From the NCBI RefSeq assembly GCF_036373705.1, contig NC_089858.1, positions 36,531,137-36,595,136 of the forward strand: a stretch of DNA of 64,000 nucleotides, written 5' to 3'. A program made the translations under genes and the position numbers. Source of the DNA: Amia ocellicauda (lineage: Eukaryota; Chordata; Actinopteri; Amiiformes; Amiidae). Position 1 is the first letter of the stretch. Every line of letters starts with the position of its first letter. The notes under the pieces are model-generated. The model did no database searches. It was not told the DNA's origin and saw only the letters and a program-made list of their open reading frames with translations. Below, piece after piece: positions 25,558 to 35,246 of this stretch.

Positions 25558-28500
25558 TCACCTAAAGGATTATTAGGAACACCATACTAATACTGTGTTT
25601 GACCCCCTTTTGCCTTCAGAACTGCCTTAATTCTACGTGGCATTGATTCAACAAGGTGCTGAAAGCATTCTTTAGAAATGTTGGCCCATATTGATAGGAT
25701 AGCATCTTGCAGTTGATGGAGATTTGTGGGATGCACATCCAGGGCACGAAGCTCCCGTTCCACCACATCCCAAAGATGCTCTATTGGGTTGAGATCTGGT
25801 GACTGTGGGGGCCAGTTTAGTACAGTGAACTCATTGTCATGTTCAAGAAACCAATTTGAAATGATTCGACCTTTGTGACATGGTGCATTATCCTGCTGGA
25901 AGTAGCCATCAGAGGATGGGTACATGGTGGTCATAAAGGGATGGACATGGTCAGAAACAATGCTCAGGTAGGCCGTGGCATTTAAACGATGCCCAATTGG
26001 CACTAAGGGGCCTAAAGTGTGCCAAGAAAACATCCCCCACACCATTACACCAACACCACCAGCCTGCACAGTGGTAACAAGGCACGATGGATCCATGTTC
26101 TCATTCTGTTTACGCCAAATTCTGACTCTACCATCTGAATGTCTCAACAGAAATCGAGACTCATCAGACCAGGCAACATTTTTCCAGTCTTCAACTGTCC
26201 AATTTTGGTGAGCTTGTGCAAATTGTAGCCTCTTTTTCCTATTTGTAGTGGAGATGAGTGGTACCCGGTGGGGTCTTCTGCTGTTGTAGCCCATCCGCCT
26301 CTAGGTTGTACGTGTTGTGGCTTCACAAATGCTTTGCTGCATACCTCGGTTGTAACGAGTGGTTATTTCAGTCAAAGTTGCTCTTCTATCAGCTTGAACT
26401 AGTCGGCCCATTCTCCTCTGACCTCTAGCATCAACAAGGCATTTTCGCCCACAGGACTGCCGCATACTGGATGTTTTTCCCTTTTCACACCATTCTTTGT
26501 AAACCCTAGAAATGGTTGTGCGTGAAAATCCCAGTAACTGAGCAGATTGTGAAATACTCAGACCGGCCCGTCTGGCACCAACAACCATGCCACGCTCAAA
26601 ATTGCTTAAATCACCTTTCTTTCCCATTCAGACATTCAGTTTGGAGTTCAGGAGATTGTCTTGACCAGGACCACACCCCTAAATGCATTGAAGCAACTGC
26701 CATGTGATTGGTTGGTTAGATAATTGCATTAATGAGAAATTGAACAGGTGTTCCTAATAATCCTTTAGGTGAGTGTATATACATATATATAGATATATAT
26801 ATATATATACATATATATAGATATATATGTATACATACATACATATCTATATCTATATCTATATATATATCTATATCTATATACATCTATATATATATAT
26901 ATATATATATATCTATATCTATATATATCTATCTATATAAAATTATTCAGCTTAACTAAATCCATATGCTTCTCTTTAATCCCATGTGTACTCTTCGCTG
27001 TTGTGTTTGCCAAGTGTTTGGTATCCCATAAAAGCTGAGACTCTCAGCTTTCTAATGATGCAACAAATGTGTTTTTTATGCCCTCCATTCATTTACGCCA
27101 CACCCCCCCCCCCCCCAACATTCTGAATTGGGGGGTGGGAAATACTTGGTCTGAGTAGGAATAAAAAATCTCAGAAAATATTGACAATTATGACCTATTC
27201 TGGAACCAGACAGTCTACTGATCAAAACCATCTATGGAAGCAACACACTCAAAATGTCAAGGTGGAAAGCTCTGTTTACAGTGTACTAATACACAACGAT
27301 TTTACATAATTGGATTTGAACTTCTCTGTGTTTGATAGAACATCAAATAATATATACTGGATTAATGGTTAGGTTGTTCTGAACAAAACAAGCATATTTG
27401 CAAAGGAATCCAATCGAAACTGAGTGATCTGTGACCGTCTGAATGAGACTGCACGTTTACGCCCTGGGCTCTGAATGACGGCAGTCGACATGGAAACTGT
27501 AAATTGGATGTGTTTGAGAGTGAAACGCGCTGGTAGCCAAGAGAATAAGCTTTCAAACGATGTGCGCATTGTAGGAATACAGTGTAACTTCTATGCACAG
27601 GAGCTGTGTGTAACACTGCCAAATAATGTTTAAGAGGGTGTAGTAACAGTATATAACTCTAAAATGTACATTATTTTTCAGTTTTTGGTAACCTAAACTT
27701 TTTCTTTTAAGCTCTGTCAGTTTGCTACTTAGCTTTATACCATTTCAGGTTATTCACTGGACTTGAACTGCTTAAATTTGAATAAAGAATTGAAAAATGA
27801 GGTGTTCTAAAATTTAGAACAGTAGAAAAACGGTAGTGTATAGTAGAGAGTACCAGTGATTTCAGCCCAAAGTAACAAGAAGGAAGACGATCAGCCTGAA
27901 TGACTGCATAAATAATTCTAGAGGTGTCATACAGACACATGGACTGGCTCCACTATGATGTGTCCAAGCTGTGGTAAAGGGGCAGACTGGTCCTAGTTAA
28001 AGGATTTAAGGCAAGACGCTCAGTGCGATGTGGGTGCAAGTGGAGGCCTCACTTGTTGTTGCAGACGCTGGTGATGGTCCTGTACTCGTTGACCAGGGGA
28101 GTGGTGAGGCAGGAGGGGGGATGAACTCTGGCCGCACAGCCGGTCAGCCTTTCCACAGTCTTCAGGTCTTCTTCAGACAGCAGATCTGCAGGACACGGGG
28201 GGGGCAGAGGAGCAGCTTATGCTGGCAATGTCACAGCAGCGCACAACGGACACAGAGCCTCACTCACACAAGCAGAGGTTTTGTTTATAATAATTAACTA
28301 ACTATTCATTGATTTGTTTTGTGAAAGGCAACACAACAAATAAAATGGAATTGACGTTGGCGTGCGTGACATGAGAAAACCCTGCACTGTAGGGGTGAAA
28401 CCACTGTGCTGGGAATAGGGCAGCGTGGGGCAGCGGGGCTGACCTGTGGCGTTGAGCGAGCGCTTGTGGACACGGTGCACCCTGTCGTGAATGAGCCGCA

Positions 28501-30944
28501 GGGCGTTCTCCATGTACTCGGCTGAACGCACGGCCGAGCGGGTGTCCCGAGATGGCCGCTTGATGAACGCCAGCCGGTCCGAGGGCCTCACAGTATCGTT
28601 CTGGAACTTGGCCAAACCCCTGAATGAGGCAGAGGTCACAGGTCATGAAGAGGCAGTACAGGGGCGCAGACACTTAGAAACACAGCACAGACACACATAG
28701 GCAAACAACACCAGACCTGAGATAAAGATATTTTTAAATATAGTTTGTTAAAACTAACTATAAAATATAATTATAATTTAAAAAAAAAAATCTGATTGAA
28801 AATATTTGAATACAGATCACAAAAAGAAATTAGGCCTATGTTTAAAATATATATAAATATTATACAATATTTAATAATATGAACCTATTCTTAATTTAGA
28901 TTAAATACACTGGAATACTACAAACTCTTCAGAAATATGAAATGTTAGCATACAGCAGCTTAACTATTGTCTTGAATTAAAAAGAGGTTAAACCTTGTCC
29001 TTAACTGAAGAAACCTGAATGATTTGACCCATGCTGTTTAAGAATCTATTTTATACCACTCAATTATCTTTAGAAAACTGCTCTATTTCAGTTAGATTTC
29101 ATTTGTTCAATTCATTGAAATATCTGAATGTTAATTCAATAGGTAAATATCTGAAAACTATGAAAAGTCTTTATTATAAAGGTTAATAATAAAACAAAGC
29201 CATTTTCAAAAGGTAGTGTTATTACACTCCTCTCTTTTGAGCTCTCACTGGTTTAATGGCCTGTGTTGGAGGAACTGAATTCAATACATTTCACATTTTC
29301 CTTTCAACCACAATGAGTTTGTTAGACAGCGGGTATATATACCCCACCTGTCTGGAACAATCACTGCTGCTCCAGCACGACGCTTAAAAAGTCTAAAACA
29401 ACTTTTCAAGGCAAGTGTTTGTTACAGACTATCTGTGTTAATATGAATGACTGAAGGCAGTGTTTTCTAATACTCTAGTGATATCACAATATACAAACTA
29501 TAAGGATACTGTGACTGGTTGCTAATCAAACTGGTGGCATTGCCTTTGAAGTATAAAGTGAGATATATTGTAATCATAGAAGATATACTCAATAATCAAC
29601 TGCCATCTGCAATGGACGTAAATATGAGTATGCACTAAAATACCAGTTTACAGTTGTATTTATTGTAATTGAAACCACTGTTTAAATATGTACCATCAAT
29701 TCAGAGCTGCACAACTGGTGGAAAGACTACGCTACACAAACACAACCACAGATCTCAAGCACCGTATTTAATTCACAAATTCACTGTTCACTGTTTCACC
29801 GTGACATATTTGTGCAAGTCTACAGCAGGAAAACATCAGAAAGAAATTATAAATAACACAAACAGGTAGCAAAATGTTCACTCTCATGAACACACACAGA
29901 TGCATGCAGACATTGATATGTTAAAATGAACATATATCAGACAACCAAGAACACAAGATAATATATATTTATATACGTTTTGTACACCTGTTTGGTGTCT
30001 TTGTTCCAATCACAACATGCCACTAGCATAGCATGTAGCTGGCTGATTATCTTCTTTCACACAGATGTATTTAGATAAGGCATTTCATTCTTACAAAACA
30101 CAAGAATATAGGAGATAATGACATGTCCAACTGTTGACACTCATGTAACATTAGTGCTACATGTTTAGGGAGAATGACCATTTATTATTTTTAAATAACT
30201 TTCAAATAATATTTGTTTTTGTCAAATAAATATTTTCAAAATTAAAAAAAAATTGCTTCAGTTGACAATATATATTTCAATATTTCAACAATTTGAAAGA
30301 GTTGGCATTGACAAATAAAATATCAAAAACAGCTATTTTGGCCCAGATCTGATACAGACACACAGATATATAGAAACAGACACAAAGAAATATAGAAACA
30401 GACACATGCAGAGACACACCTGTTTTAAGTCCCCTACATTCACAAGGCAAAAATCGTGTTTTAATAATTAAATAAGTGTTCATGTTGGTCTTCATACTGT
30501 GGTCTCTTGGTGCTTTTTATTTTTATTTTAACAAACTGTCTAACATTTGTGTTGTTTTGGGATATTATAATCTCTGCAAAGCAACTGATGTCAAGTGCCA
30601 ATTAAAACATCAGAATAAATCACAGACCAGTGGATCCGGAGGTGTGCTCGTCACTTACACAGCACGGGAGTACTTGTATGCTTGGTCCACTAACAGAATC
30701 GCATCATCCACCGCCCTCTTGACAAAAGAGCTTCCCAGATACAAATCTGAAATGAAATTAAATACCAATTTATGTCTGGATCATTGATATTTTTACACTT
30801 GCAATGCTTTTCTAGTTTTGCTGAACAAGAGGAAAGGTCATTCTGAGATGCCCTGTCAATGGGGGGCATTGACTAACCTGAGCTCACAAGGTCCACATGA
30901 GCCAGGGTAATGCCCAGGGCAAGCAAGAGCAAAACGGCAGCCAT
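17507..30944 (-). CDS. mpx: Myeloid-type heme peroxidase (MPO/EPO/LPO family), 12 coding exons
   Basis: Secreted or granule heme peroxidase that uses H2O2 to oxidise halides or thiocyanate in phagocyte host defence (family knowledge). Coding exons, minus strand: 30944-30878, 30746-30659, 28619-28444, 28185-28053, 25461-25332, 25196-24990, 23101-22744, 22051-21891, 21522-21264, 20956-20786, 20295-20058, 17723-17507. All have AG/GT borders and the lengths sum to 2205 nt, giving 734 residues. Seen: hydrophobic signal peptide (1-15), propeptide, WTDHD with Asp232 and distal His233, Arg390 and Glu393, and proximal His488 in FRFAH. There is no C-terminal membrane segment, which argues against thyroid peroxidase. 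Where MPO has its heme-linked Met this protein has Asn394, so halide preference may be nearer EPO/LPO. The symbol mpx is my inference from the fish setting; an epx-like name is possible. Confidence 0.93.
17860..19895. mobile_element. PIF/Harbinger-like DNA transposon, non-autonomous, 2,036 bp
   Basis: Ends GACCC.../...GGGTC with imperfect inverted repeats (both ends run into a GGCCGG-rich stretch), flanked by a 3-bp TTA duplication (17857-17859 and 19896-19898). The paralogous intron in copy B has a single TTA at 7558-7560 and no insertion, which proves the borders. Inside, 18567-18626 reads [19 protein letters not shown], like the Myb/SANT-type helix region of Harbinger accessory proteins, followed by frameshifted remnants to about 18870. 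An AT microsatellite lies at 18168-18210. Confidence 0.75.
18567..18870 (+). pseudogene. Decayed Myb/SANT-like transposon accessory protein
   Basis: The first frame opens with [11 protein letters not shown], typical of MSANTD-type domains, and stops at 18626. A later frame gives a [16 protein letters not shown] piece matching the end of such domains. Several stops and shifts show it is dead. The assignment rests on pattern recognition alone. Confidence 0.4.
20058..20295 (-). CDS. mpx: Peroxidase coding exon 11 (functional copy A)
   Basis: Fully open 238 nt, beginning [20 protein letters not shown] and ending [14 protein letters not shown]. It is duplicated at 8088-8325, where one codon has become a stop. 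Its downstream intron carries a 2,036-bp Harbinger-like insertion that is absent from the duplicate. Confidence 0.93.
20786..20956 (-). CDS. mpx: Peroxidase coding exon 10
   Basis: A 171-nt exon encoding [18 protein letters not shown] and [19 protein letters not shown], which holds the conserved Asn-Met-Gln-Arg-Gly-Arg-Asp-His core near the heme. The homology shared with the duplicated downstream unit begins about 60 bases beyond this exon, so exon 10 itself is unique. Confidence 0.95.
21264..21522 (-). CDS. mpx: Peroxidase coding exon 9 (proximal heme His)
   Basis: It encodes [15 protein letters not shown], then [20 protein letters not shown] with proximal heme ligand His488, then [12 protein letters not shown]. 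The donor is GTACAG. All 86 codons are open. Confidence 0.95.
21891..22051 (-). CDS. mpx: Peroxidase coding exon 8 (catalytic Arg, heme-linked Glu)
   Basis: A 161-nt exon starting with GDERVDEN, so Arg390 and Glu393 are kept and Asn394 stands where MPO has Met. It then encodes [17 protein letters not shown] and [13 protein letters not shown]. Phase 1 in, phase 0 out. Confidence 0.95.
22300..22592 (+). mobile_element. L2-type LINE 3'UTR tail in peroxidase intron 7
   Basis: Matches the complement of 54110-54350, including TTGCACTTTGTATTGCACTT and the GTAAGTCGCGCTGGATAAGG tail, and ends in an ATA-rich run (22563-22592). There is no coding part. Confidence 0.65.
22744..23101 (-). CDS. mpx: Peroxidase coding exon 7
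   Basis: Largest exon (358 nt). It encodes [29 protein letters not shown] and [20 protein letters not shown], all conserved family blocks, and ends VPCFVAG in phase 1. The intron upstream contains a CR1-like LINE piece (23372-24420). Confidence 0.95.
23372..24420 (+). mobile_element. CR1-like LINE, 3' part, in peroxidase intron 6
   Basis: Reverse transcriptase pieces [11 protein letters not shown] and [11 protein letters not shown], then [32 protein letters not shown] and the C-terminal [12 protein letters not shown]...[13 protein letters not shown]. Several frameshifts are present. It ends with GGCCTCCTCTCGTTTGTAAA and TGTTCTTATG. Confidence 0.82.
24990..25196 (-). CDS. mpx: Peroxidase coding exon 6 (distal heme site)
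   Basis: Sixty-nine codons (residues 199-267). It carries [12 protein letters not shown] with Asp232, equivalent to the ester-linked heme Asp, and distal His233, which takes part in H2O2 cleavage. It ends SPCFPIR in phase 0 at donor GTACTG. Confidence 0.94.
25332..25461 (-). CDS. mpx: Peroxidase coding exon 5
   Basis: Acceptor TTCCAG, donor GTGAGT. It encodes the family signature [19 protein letters not shown] followed by a GWDP..NGFPLPL stretch. The exon ends in phase 0. A Tc1-like element (25555-26775) sits in the intron just upstream. Confidence 0.93.
25555..26775 (-). mobile_element. Tc1/mariner-like element (DD36E type) in peroxidase intron 4
   Basis: A 1,221-bp copy with intact ends and TA duplications, embedded in AT microsatellites on both sides and in the same orientation as the host gene. 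Confidence 0.93.
25587..26627 (-). pseudogene. Tc1-like transposase with amber stop
   Basis: Collinear with the intact 346-codon transposase, except that a Leu codon TTG is TAG at 26303-26301, cutting the protein after the DNA-binding half. The catalytic half remains open. Confidence 0.9.
26778..26940. repeat. AT-rich microsatellite (TA, TATC mixtures)
   Basis: Runs of TATA and TATCTATA units in peroxidase intron 4, directly next to the Tc1 element ending at 26775. A second pure TA run is at 25508-25554 on the other side. Confidence 0.9.
28053..28185 (-). CDS. mpx: Peroxidase coding exon 4
   Basis: Acceptor CTGCAG, donor GTGAGG. It includes [13 protein letters not shown] and ends in VCNN, the conserved CNN start of the mature chain in mammalian peroxidases. 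The Cys residues fit the conserved disulfides. Confidence 0.9.
28444..28619 (-). CDS. mpx: Peroxidase coding exon 3 (propeptide)
   Basis: Acceptor CATTCAG, donor GTCAGC. It continues the propeptide ([21 protein letters not shown]) and ends in a possible N-glycosylation site, NAT. The 58 whole codons are open, with phases matching both neighbours. Confidence 0.88.
28620..30658. other. Peroxidase intron 2, no repeat recognised
   Basis: About 2 kb, very AT-rich, with no transposon ends or coding motifs that I can identify. Confidence 0.6.
30659..30746 (-). CDS. mpx: Peroxidase coding exon 2 (propeptide)
   Basis: Bounded by TTTCAG and GTAAGT. It encodes a [16 protein letters not shown] segment, the amphipathic propeptide helix seen at this place in MPO/EPO. 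It enters in phase 1 and leaves in phase 2. Confidence 0.88.
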
Positions 30945-30946
30945 CT
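30878..30946 (-). CDS. mpx: Peroxidase exon with start codon and signal peptide
   Basis: ATG at 30944-30942 is the first in-frame Met, two bases after the acceptor. It encodes [18 protein letters not shown], a classic signal peptide, then splices at CAG/GTTAGT in phase 1. The two bases before the ATG are untranslated. Confidence 0.9.
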
Positions 30947-31454
30947 CTGCGAAAGACAGGACAGGAGGGTAGTGTTAAGCTTCTTAGCAAGCCTAATTAG
31001 CAAACAATAATAATGATGATATTCTAACAAGCAACAACATTATACAGCAAATCCCTGAAAAAACTATGAGAAAAACACATTACGCACTCTGGCACAACTG
31101 TCAGGACAAAGTAACAGTTACTATTGCTTTGATACAAACATATACAAATCTAGATATGTACAGTGTGATCTCTATCAGGACATATTTAAAAAATAACACA
31201 TTACAAGAATTAAAAACACATACATGATATTACAGCTGACCTCGATAACAGTGAGCTCCGACCGCTGCGAGAAGTTGCCCCTTCGTTAGAAATTGATTGC
31301 ACACTCTACGCCCAGCATCAGACTCTGAACCTGAACTGATTTTGCAAAGAGAGGGGACCAGTTTGCAGACCATCTCTAGCACAGTCAATTTGCAGGTAAA
31401 ATAAATTCTGATCAGAACTAATCAGCTCAGAAATAAATAATAAACATATCTATA

Positions 31455-31515
31455 CACACACACACACATATATATATATAGATATATATAGATATATATA
31501 TATATATATATATAT

Positions 31516-31556
<41 letters not shown>
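31455..31556. repeat. CA/TA/GATA microsatellite in the peroxidase 5' intron
   Basis: CACACA followed by long TATATA with GATA interruptions, between the likely 5'UTR exon and the ATG exon. Confidence 0.9.
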
Positions 31557-31558
<2 letters not shown>

Positions 31559-31629
31559 GAAGAATATGAGAGGACAGACCCAGGAGACAGCCCGGGGACA
31601 ACAGATGTAATAAATATTGAGCACTGTAC

Positions 31630-31650
31630 CTGCAGTGTTGAAGCCTCTCT
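31630..31650 (-). other. Probable 5'UTR exon of the peroxidase gene
   Basis: The coding start at 30944 is preceded two bases upstream by a good splice acceptor (TCTTTCGCAG), so the ATG exon starts at 30946 and a noncoding exon must lie upstream. The nearest candidate is the stretch between the TATA box and the donor at 31629. The transcription start (about 31650) is estimated from TATA spacing. The intervening intron holds a long AT microsatellite. Confidence 0.4.
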
Positions 31651-31672
31651 ACAGAAGCATGTACATCACATC

Positions 31673-31680
31673 CTTTTATA
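31673..31680 (-). promoter_or_regulatory. TATA box of the peroxidase gene
   Basis: On the minus strand the sequence reads TATAAAAGGA. It lies about 45 bases upstream of a good splice donor (CTGCAG then GTACAG at 31630/31629), as expected for a short noncoding first exon. A RUNX-type TGTGGT motif is at 31712-31707. The promoter role is inferred from position and motif only. Confidence 0.5.
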
Positions 31681-34025
31681 CATGAACCAGCATCGCAGCC
31701 ACACCTACCACACAGCAAAAGAACATAACAGGCTACCGTGTCGGACTTTTATGTGACCCATATTGTCTGAATAAAACATTTCCTTTTACCCTAAAACTGC
31801 GTCTCAATTTTTAATTTTGCATTTTATACTGTTTATTGAGGTTTTTTTTTTTACTGTTTATTGAGATTGGATAAACCATTGGATTGGTTTCATTCATTCA
31901 TTGCACCATCTTTTATGGGACATATAGTAATGTAAGTAAAATAAGAAATGAAAGAATGAGGGTTATTGTTTTTATTCATAACCTGCCATGGTACAAGCAG
32001 TGGCACCATAAGCACAGATTCTGGTGTCTATGAAGGCATGGAATCCTCAAGTATTTTATTGGTGGATTTATTTTCCTGGTGAATCCAAAGCAAAATGCAA
32101 CACTTTGTTTGCATTTTGCATTTGGCAATGGTTTAAGCACAACCATTGAAAATAATCAAAAGCAGAATCTCCCTGAAATAATCAGTAAGTGTAATAAGTT
32201 TATAAGTAGAATGCATTGCTCAACTAATTTAAATCTGTTCCTCTTTATACCAGTCCTTTCTCTCATACTGTCCACCCCCCTTGAAGAGTTTTGCACCAAA
32301 GTACAGTTTCCATCTATACAACTCTCATTATAATGTCTGCCTGCATATTGCCATATTGCCAATTCCATTGCCTGTCCCAGAGCTGGCACTGGACTGTGTT
32401 CTGCTTTTAAAAATAAAGAAATAATCTTCTAACCTCTCAAAAGAAAAACTCAAGTCTTGACATTCTCCTTGTATCTTTTGAGATGTTTTTTTTTTATTAT
32501 GTTGTAGTCATCTTCCAGCTATAAACCAATCAAATTTAGACTTTTAAGTCTGATTTATACAACAGTCATTTACAGATAATCTGGAGATTTTTGTCCCTCC
32601 TGACACCAGAGTTCCCAGAATTGAATGAGTGATTGCTTAAACGACCGATTGAACAACATCTAACACACAGTCTTTACATTACTTAACTTCACAGTTCCTT
32701 GCATGCTTATAATGCAATTTTACTTCTGAATTTCAGAAGTAACGAACAAATTCAGAAACAGCAAATTACTTATATCGTAAGTATATTACCGTCTTTATAA
32801 CGGTACTGTGTTGTCACCTCTGTGGCTGTGTGTCAAACCATTTCCTTTTAGCAACACTTGACACTGTGGGACAGAGCCAGGAGAAGAGACAGAGAGAGGC
32901 GCCTCTCACAAGAACGCTGTATGACTATTCACCTGTTTCTCTCACACCAAGTCAATCTGCACATGAACTGTTGATGTCTACCCAAGGAACATGCAGACCG
33001 TGAATGTGCCAAAGGAGGGTGGAAAGCCCGTCTCCCTCCAGTTACCCATCTAAACTATCATGAGAACACCTCCCCCCACCCAGGAGCAGAGGGGCAGGGG
33101 TACAAGGGCACAGGGGCGCAGGGGTGCAGGGGGCTGCAGAGACAGCTGAGGGGCTGCTGGCAGTGAGCGCACACAGACTGGAGGCTCCTCTTGTACCACA
33201 AATGCAATGCACAGACAAGAGCTGCTCAGACACAGACTAGACCACAGTGAGAAAATCCGCTCAGACAGCGGTCTGGTCAGCTGCAACTTCCCCAGCGCAG
33301 ACAGTCACAGTGTTGCTCTCACACACTGGCCCAAGATAAGCCTGATTTCGTAAGCACAGCGACATTTGTATATTTGTATATGTATAATTTCCCAATAAAG
33401 AAAAAACGTATTCATGTTTTTCTTTTGAATTATATTTTTTCATTAAGTGTTATGACATGAAATGATATGAAAGACTCGCAGTGCATTTCAATGGCTGTAG
33501 GCCGTGGGGAGGTTTTGACTACTGGACTACTGTGGATGCAAAGCCACAGTCCTGCAGTTTTAACAGGCCTCCCTAATTTGCAACAGCTTAAACATACAAG
33601 GAATTGTCACTGATTAATAAAATAAAACTACTTAATGATTTGCTCAAACAAACAACAAACAAAACAGAAGATGCTGTGGAACATCTCAACACAATATGAT
33701 GCTGGGAGTCATGATGCCCCTCAACACAAACTCATCTCACCTAACTTCTCTCTCCTCTATTTAACGCCTTAACTCTTAACACTCACCCCCATTCTCACCT
33801 GGTTGGACTTCTTCAATGTGCAAGTGTTTAATATGGACAATATAAGGAGTACAGGTATGTGACACATATCAAATGAAACTAGACAACCTGTGCTATAATA
33901 TTATGCATAACTGATTATGATTTGGCAAACTGTATTGCAGTACTACCAAGTTTTTTCACAAAAACATTTTTTTTTTATTTTTTTTTTTTTACCTTTTTCC
34001 TCCATTAAAGTCTATAGGAAATATA

Positions 34026-35246
34026 CACTCACCTAAAGGATTATTAGGAACACCATACTAATACTGTGTTTGACCGCCTTTCGCCTTCAGAACTACCTTA
34101 ATTCTACGTGGCATTGATTCAACAAGGTGCTGAAAGCATTCTTTAGAAATGTTGGCCCATATTGATAGGATAGCATCTTGCAGTTGATGGAGATTTGTGG
34201 GATGCACATCCAGGGCACGAAGCTCCCGTTCCACCACATCCCAAAGATGCTCTATTGGGTTGAGATCTGGTGACTGTGGGGGCCAGTTTAGTACAGTGAA
34301 CTCATTGTCATGTTCAAGAAACCAATTTGAAATGATTCGACCTTTGTGACATGGTGCATTATCCTGCTGGAAGTAGCCATCAGAGGATGGGTACATGGTG
34401 GTCATAAAGGGATGGACATGGTCAGAAACAATGCTCAGGTAGGCCGTGGCATTTAAACGATGCCCAATTGGCACTAAGGGGCCTAAAGTGTGCCAAGAAA
34501 ACATCCCCCACATCATTACACCACCACCACCAGCCTGCACAGTGGTAACAAGGCATGATGGATCCATGTTCTCATTCTGTTTACGCCAAATTCTGACTCT
34601 ACCATCTGAATGTCTCAACAGAAATCGAGACTCATCAGACCAGGCAACATTTTTCCAGTCTTCAACTGTCCAATTTTGGTGAGCTTGTGCAAATTGTAGC
34701 CTCTTTTTCCTATTTGTAGTGGAGATGAGTGGTACCCGGTGGGGTCTTCTGCTGTTGTAGCCCATCCGCCTCAAGGTTGTACGTGTTGTGGCTTCACAAA
34801 TGCTTTGCTGCATACCTCGGTTGTAACGAGTGGTTATTTCAGTCAAAGTTGCTCTTCTATCAGCTTGAATCAGTCGGCCCATTCTCCTCTGACCTCTAGC
34901 ATCAACAAGGCATTTTCGCCCACAGGACTGCCGCATACTGGATGTTTTTCCCTTTTCACACCATTCTTTGTAAACCCTAGAAATGGTTGTGCGTGAAAAT
35001 CCCAGTAACTGAGCAGATTGTGAAATACTCAGACCGGCCCGTCTGGCACCAACAACCATGCCACGCTCAAAATTGCTTAAATCACCTTTCTTTCCCATTC
35101 AGACATTCAGTTTGGAGTTCAGGAGATTGTCTTGACCAGGACCACACCCCTAAATGCATTGAAGCAACTGCCATGTGATTGGTTGGTTAGATAATTGCAT
35201 TAATGAGAAATTGAACAGGTGTTCCTAATAATCCTTTAGGTGCGTG
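34026..35246 (-). mobile_element. Tc1/mariner-like element (DD36E type), intact copy
   Basis: A 1,221-bp element with about 29-bp inverted ends starting CACTCACCTAAAGG, one mismatch at the right end, and TA duplications at 34024-34025 and 35247-35248. It inserted in a satellite-like unit upstream of the peroxidase. It carries an uninterrupted transposase. Confidence 0.93.
34058..35098 (-). CDS. Tc1-like transposase, intact, DD36E spacing
   Basis: 346 codons, full length for a Tc1-like cut-and-paste transposase. Residues 1-110 hold the two helix-turn-helix units ([19 protein letters not shown]) that bind the inverted repeats. The catalytic triad is Asp155 (WSDES), Asp246 (QQDNAPCH) and Glu283 ([10 protein letters not shown]). 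I count 36 residues between Asp246 and Glu283, unlike the DD34E of classic Tc1. A DD36E group (Incomer) has been described in animals, and this may belong there. It is the only one of four copies in the window without a coding lesion, so it may be active. Confidence 0.92.
   Translation of the reverse strand: MGKKGDLSNFERGMVVGARRAGLSISQSAQLLGFSRTTISRVYKEWCEKGKTSSMRQSCGRKCLVDARGQRRMGRLIQADRRATLTEITTRYNRGMQQSICEATTRTTLRRMGYNSRRPHRVPLISTTNRKKRLQFAQAHQNWTVEDWKNVAWSDESRFLLRHSDGRVRIWRKQNENMDPSCLVTTVQAGGGGVMMWGMFSWHTLGPLVPIGHRLNATAYLSIVSDHVHPFMTTMYPSSDGYFQQDNAPCHKGRIISNWFLEHDNEFTVLNWPPQSPDLNPIEHLWDVVERELRALDVHPTNLHQLQDAILSIWANISKECFQHLVESMPRRIKVVLKAKGGQTQY

Noticed and set aside
31422-31718. Open frame rich in IYIYIY
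   Set aside because: Translation of the AT microsatellite; not a protein.
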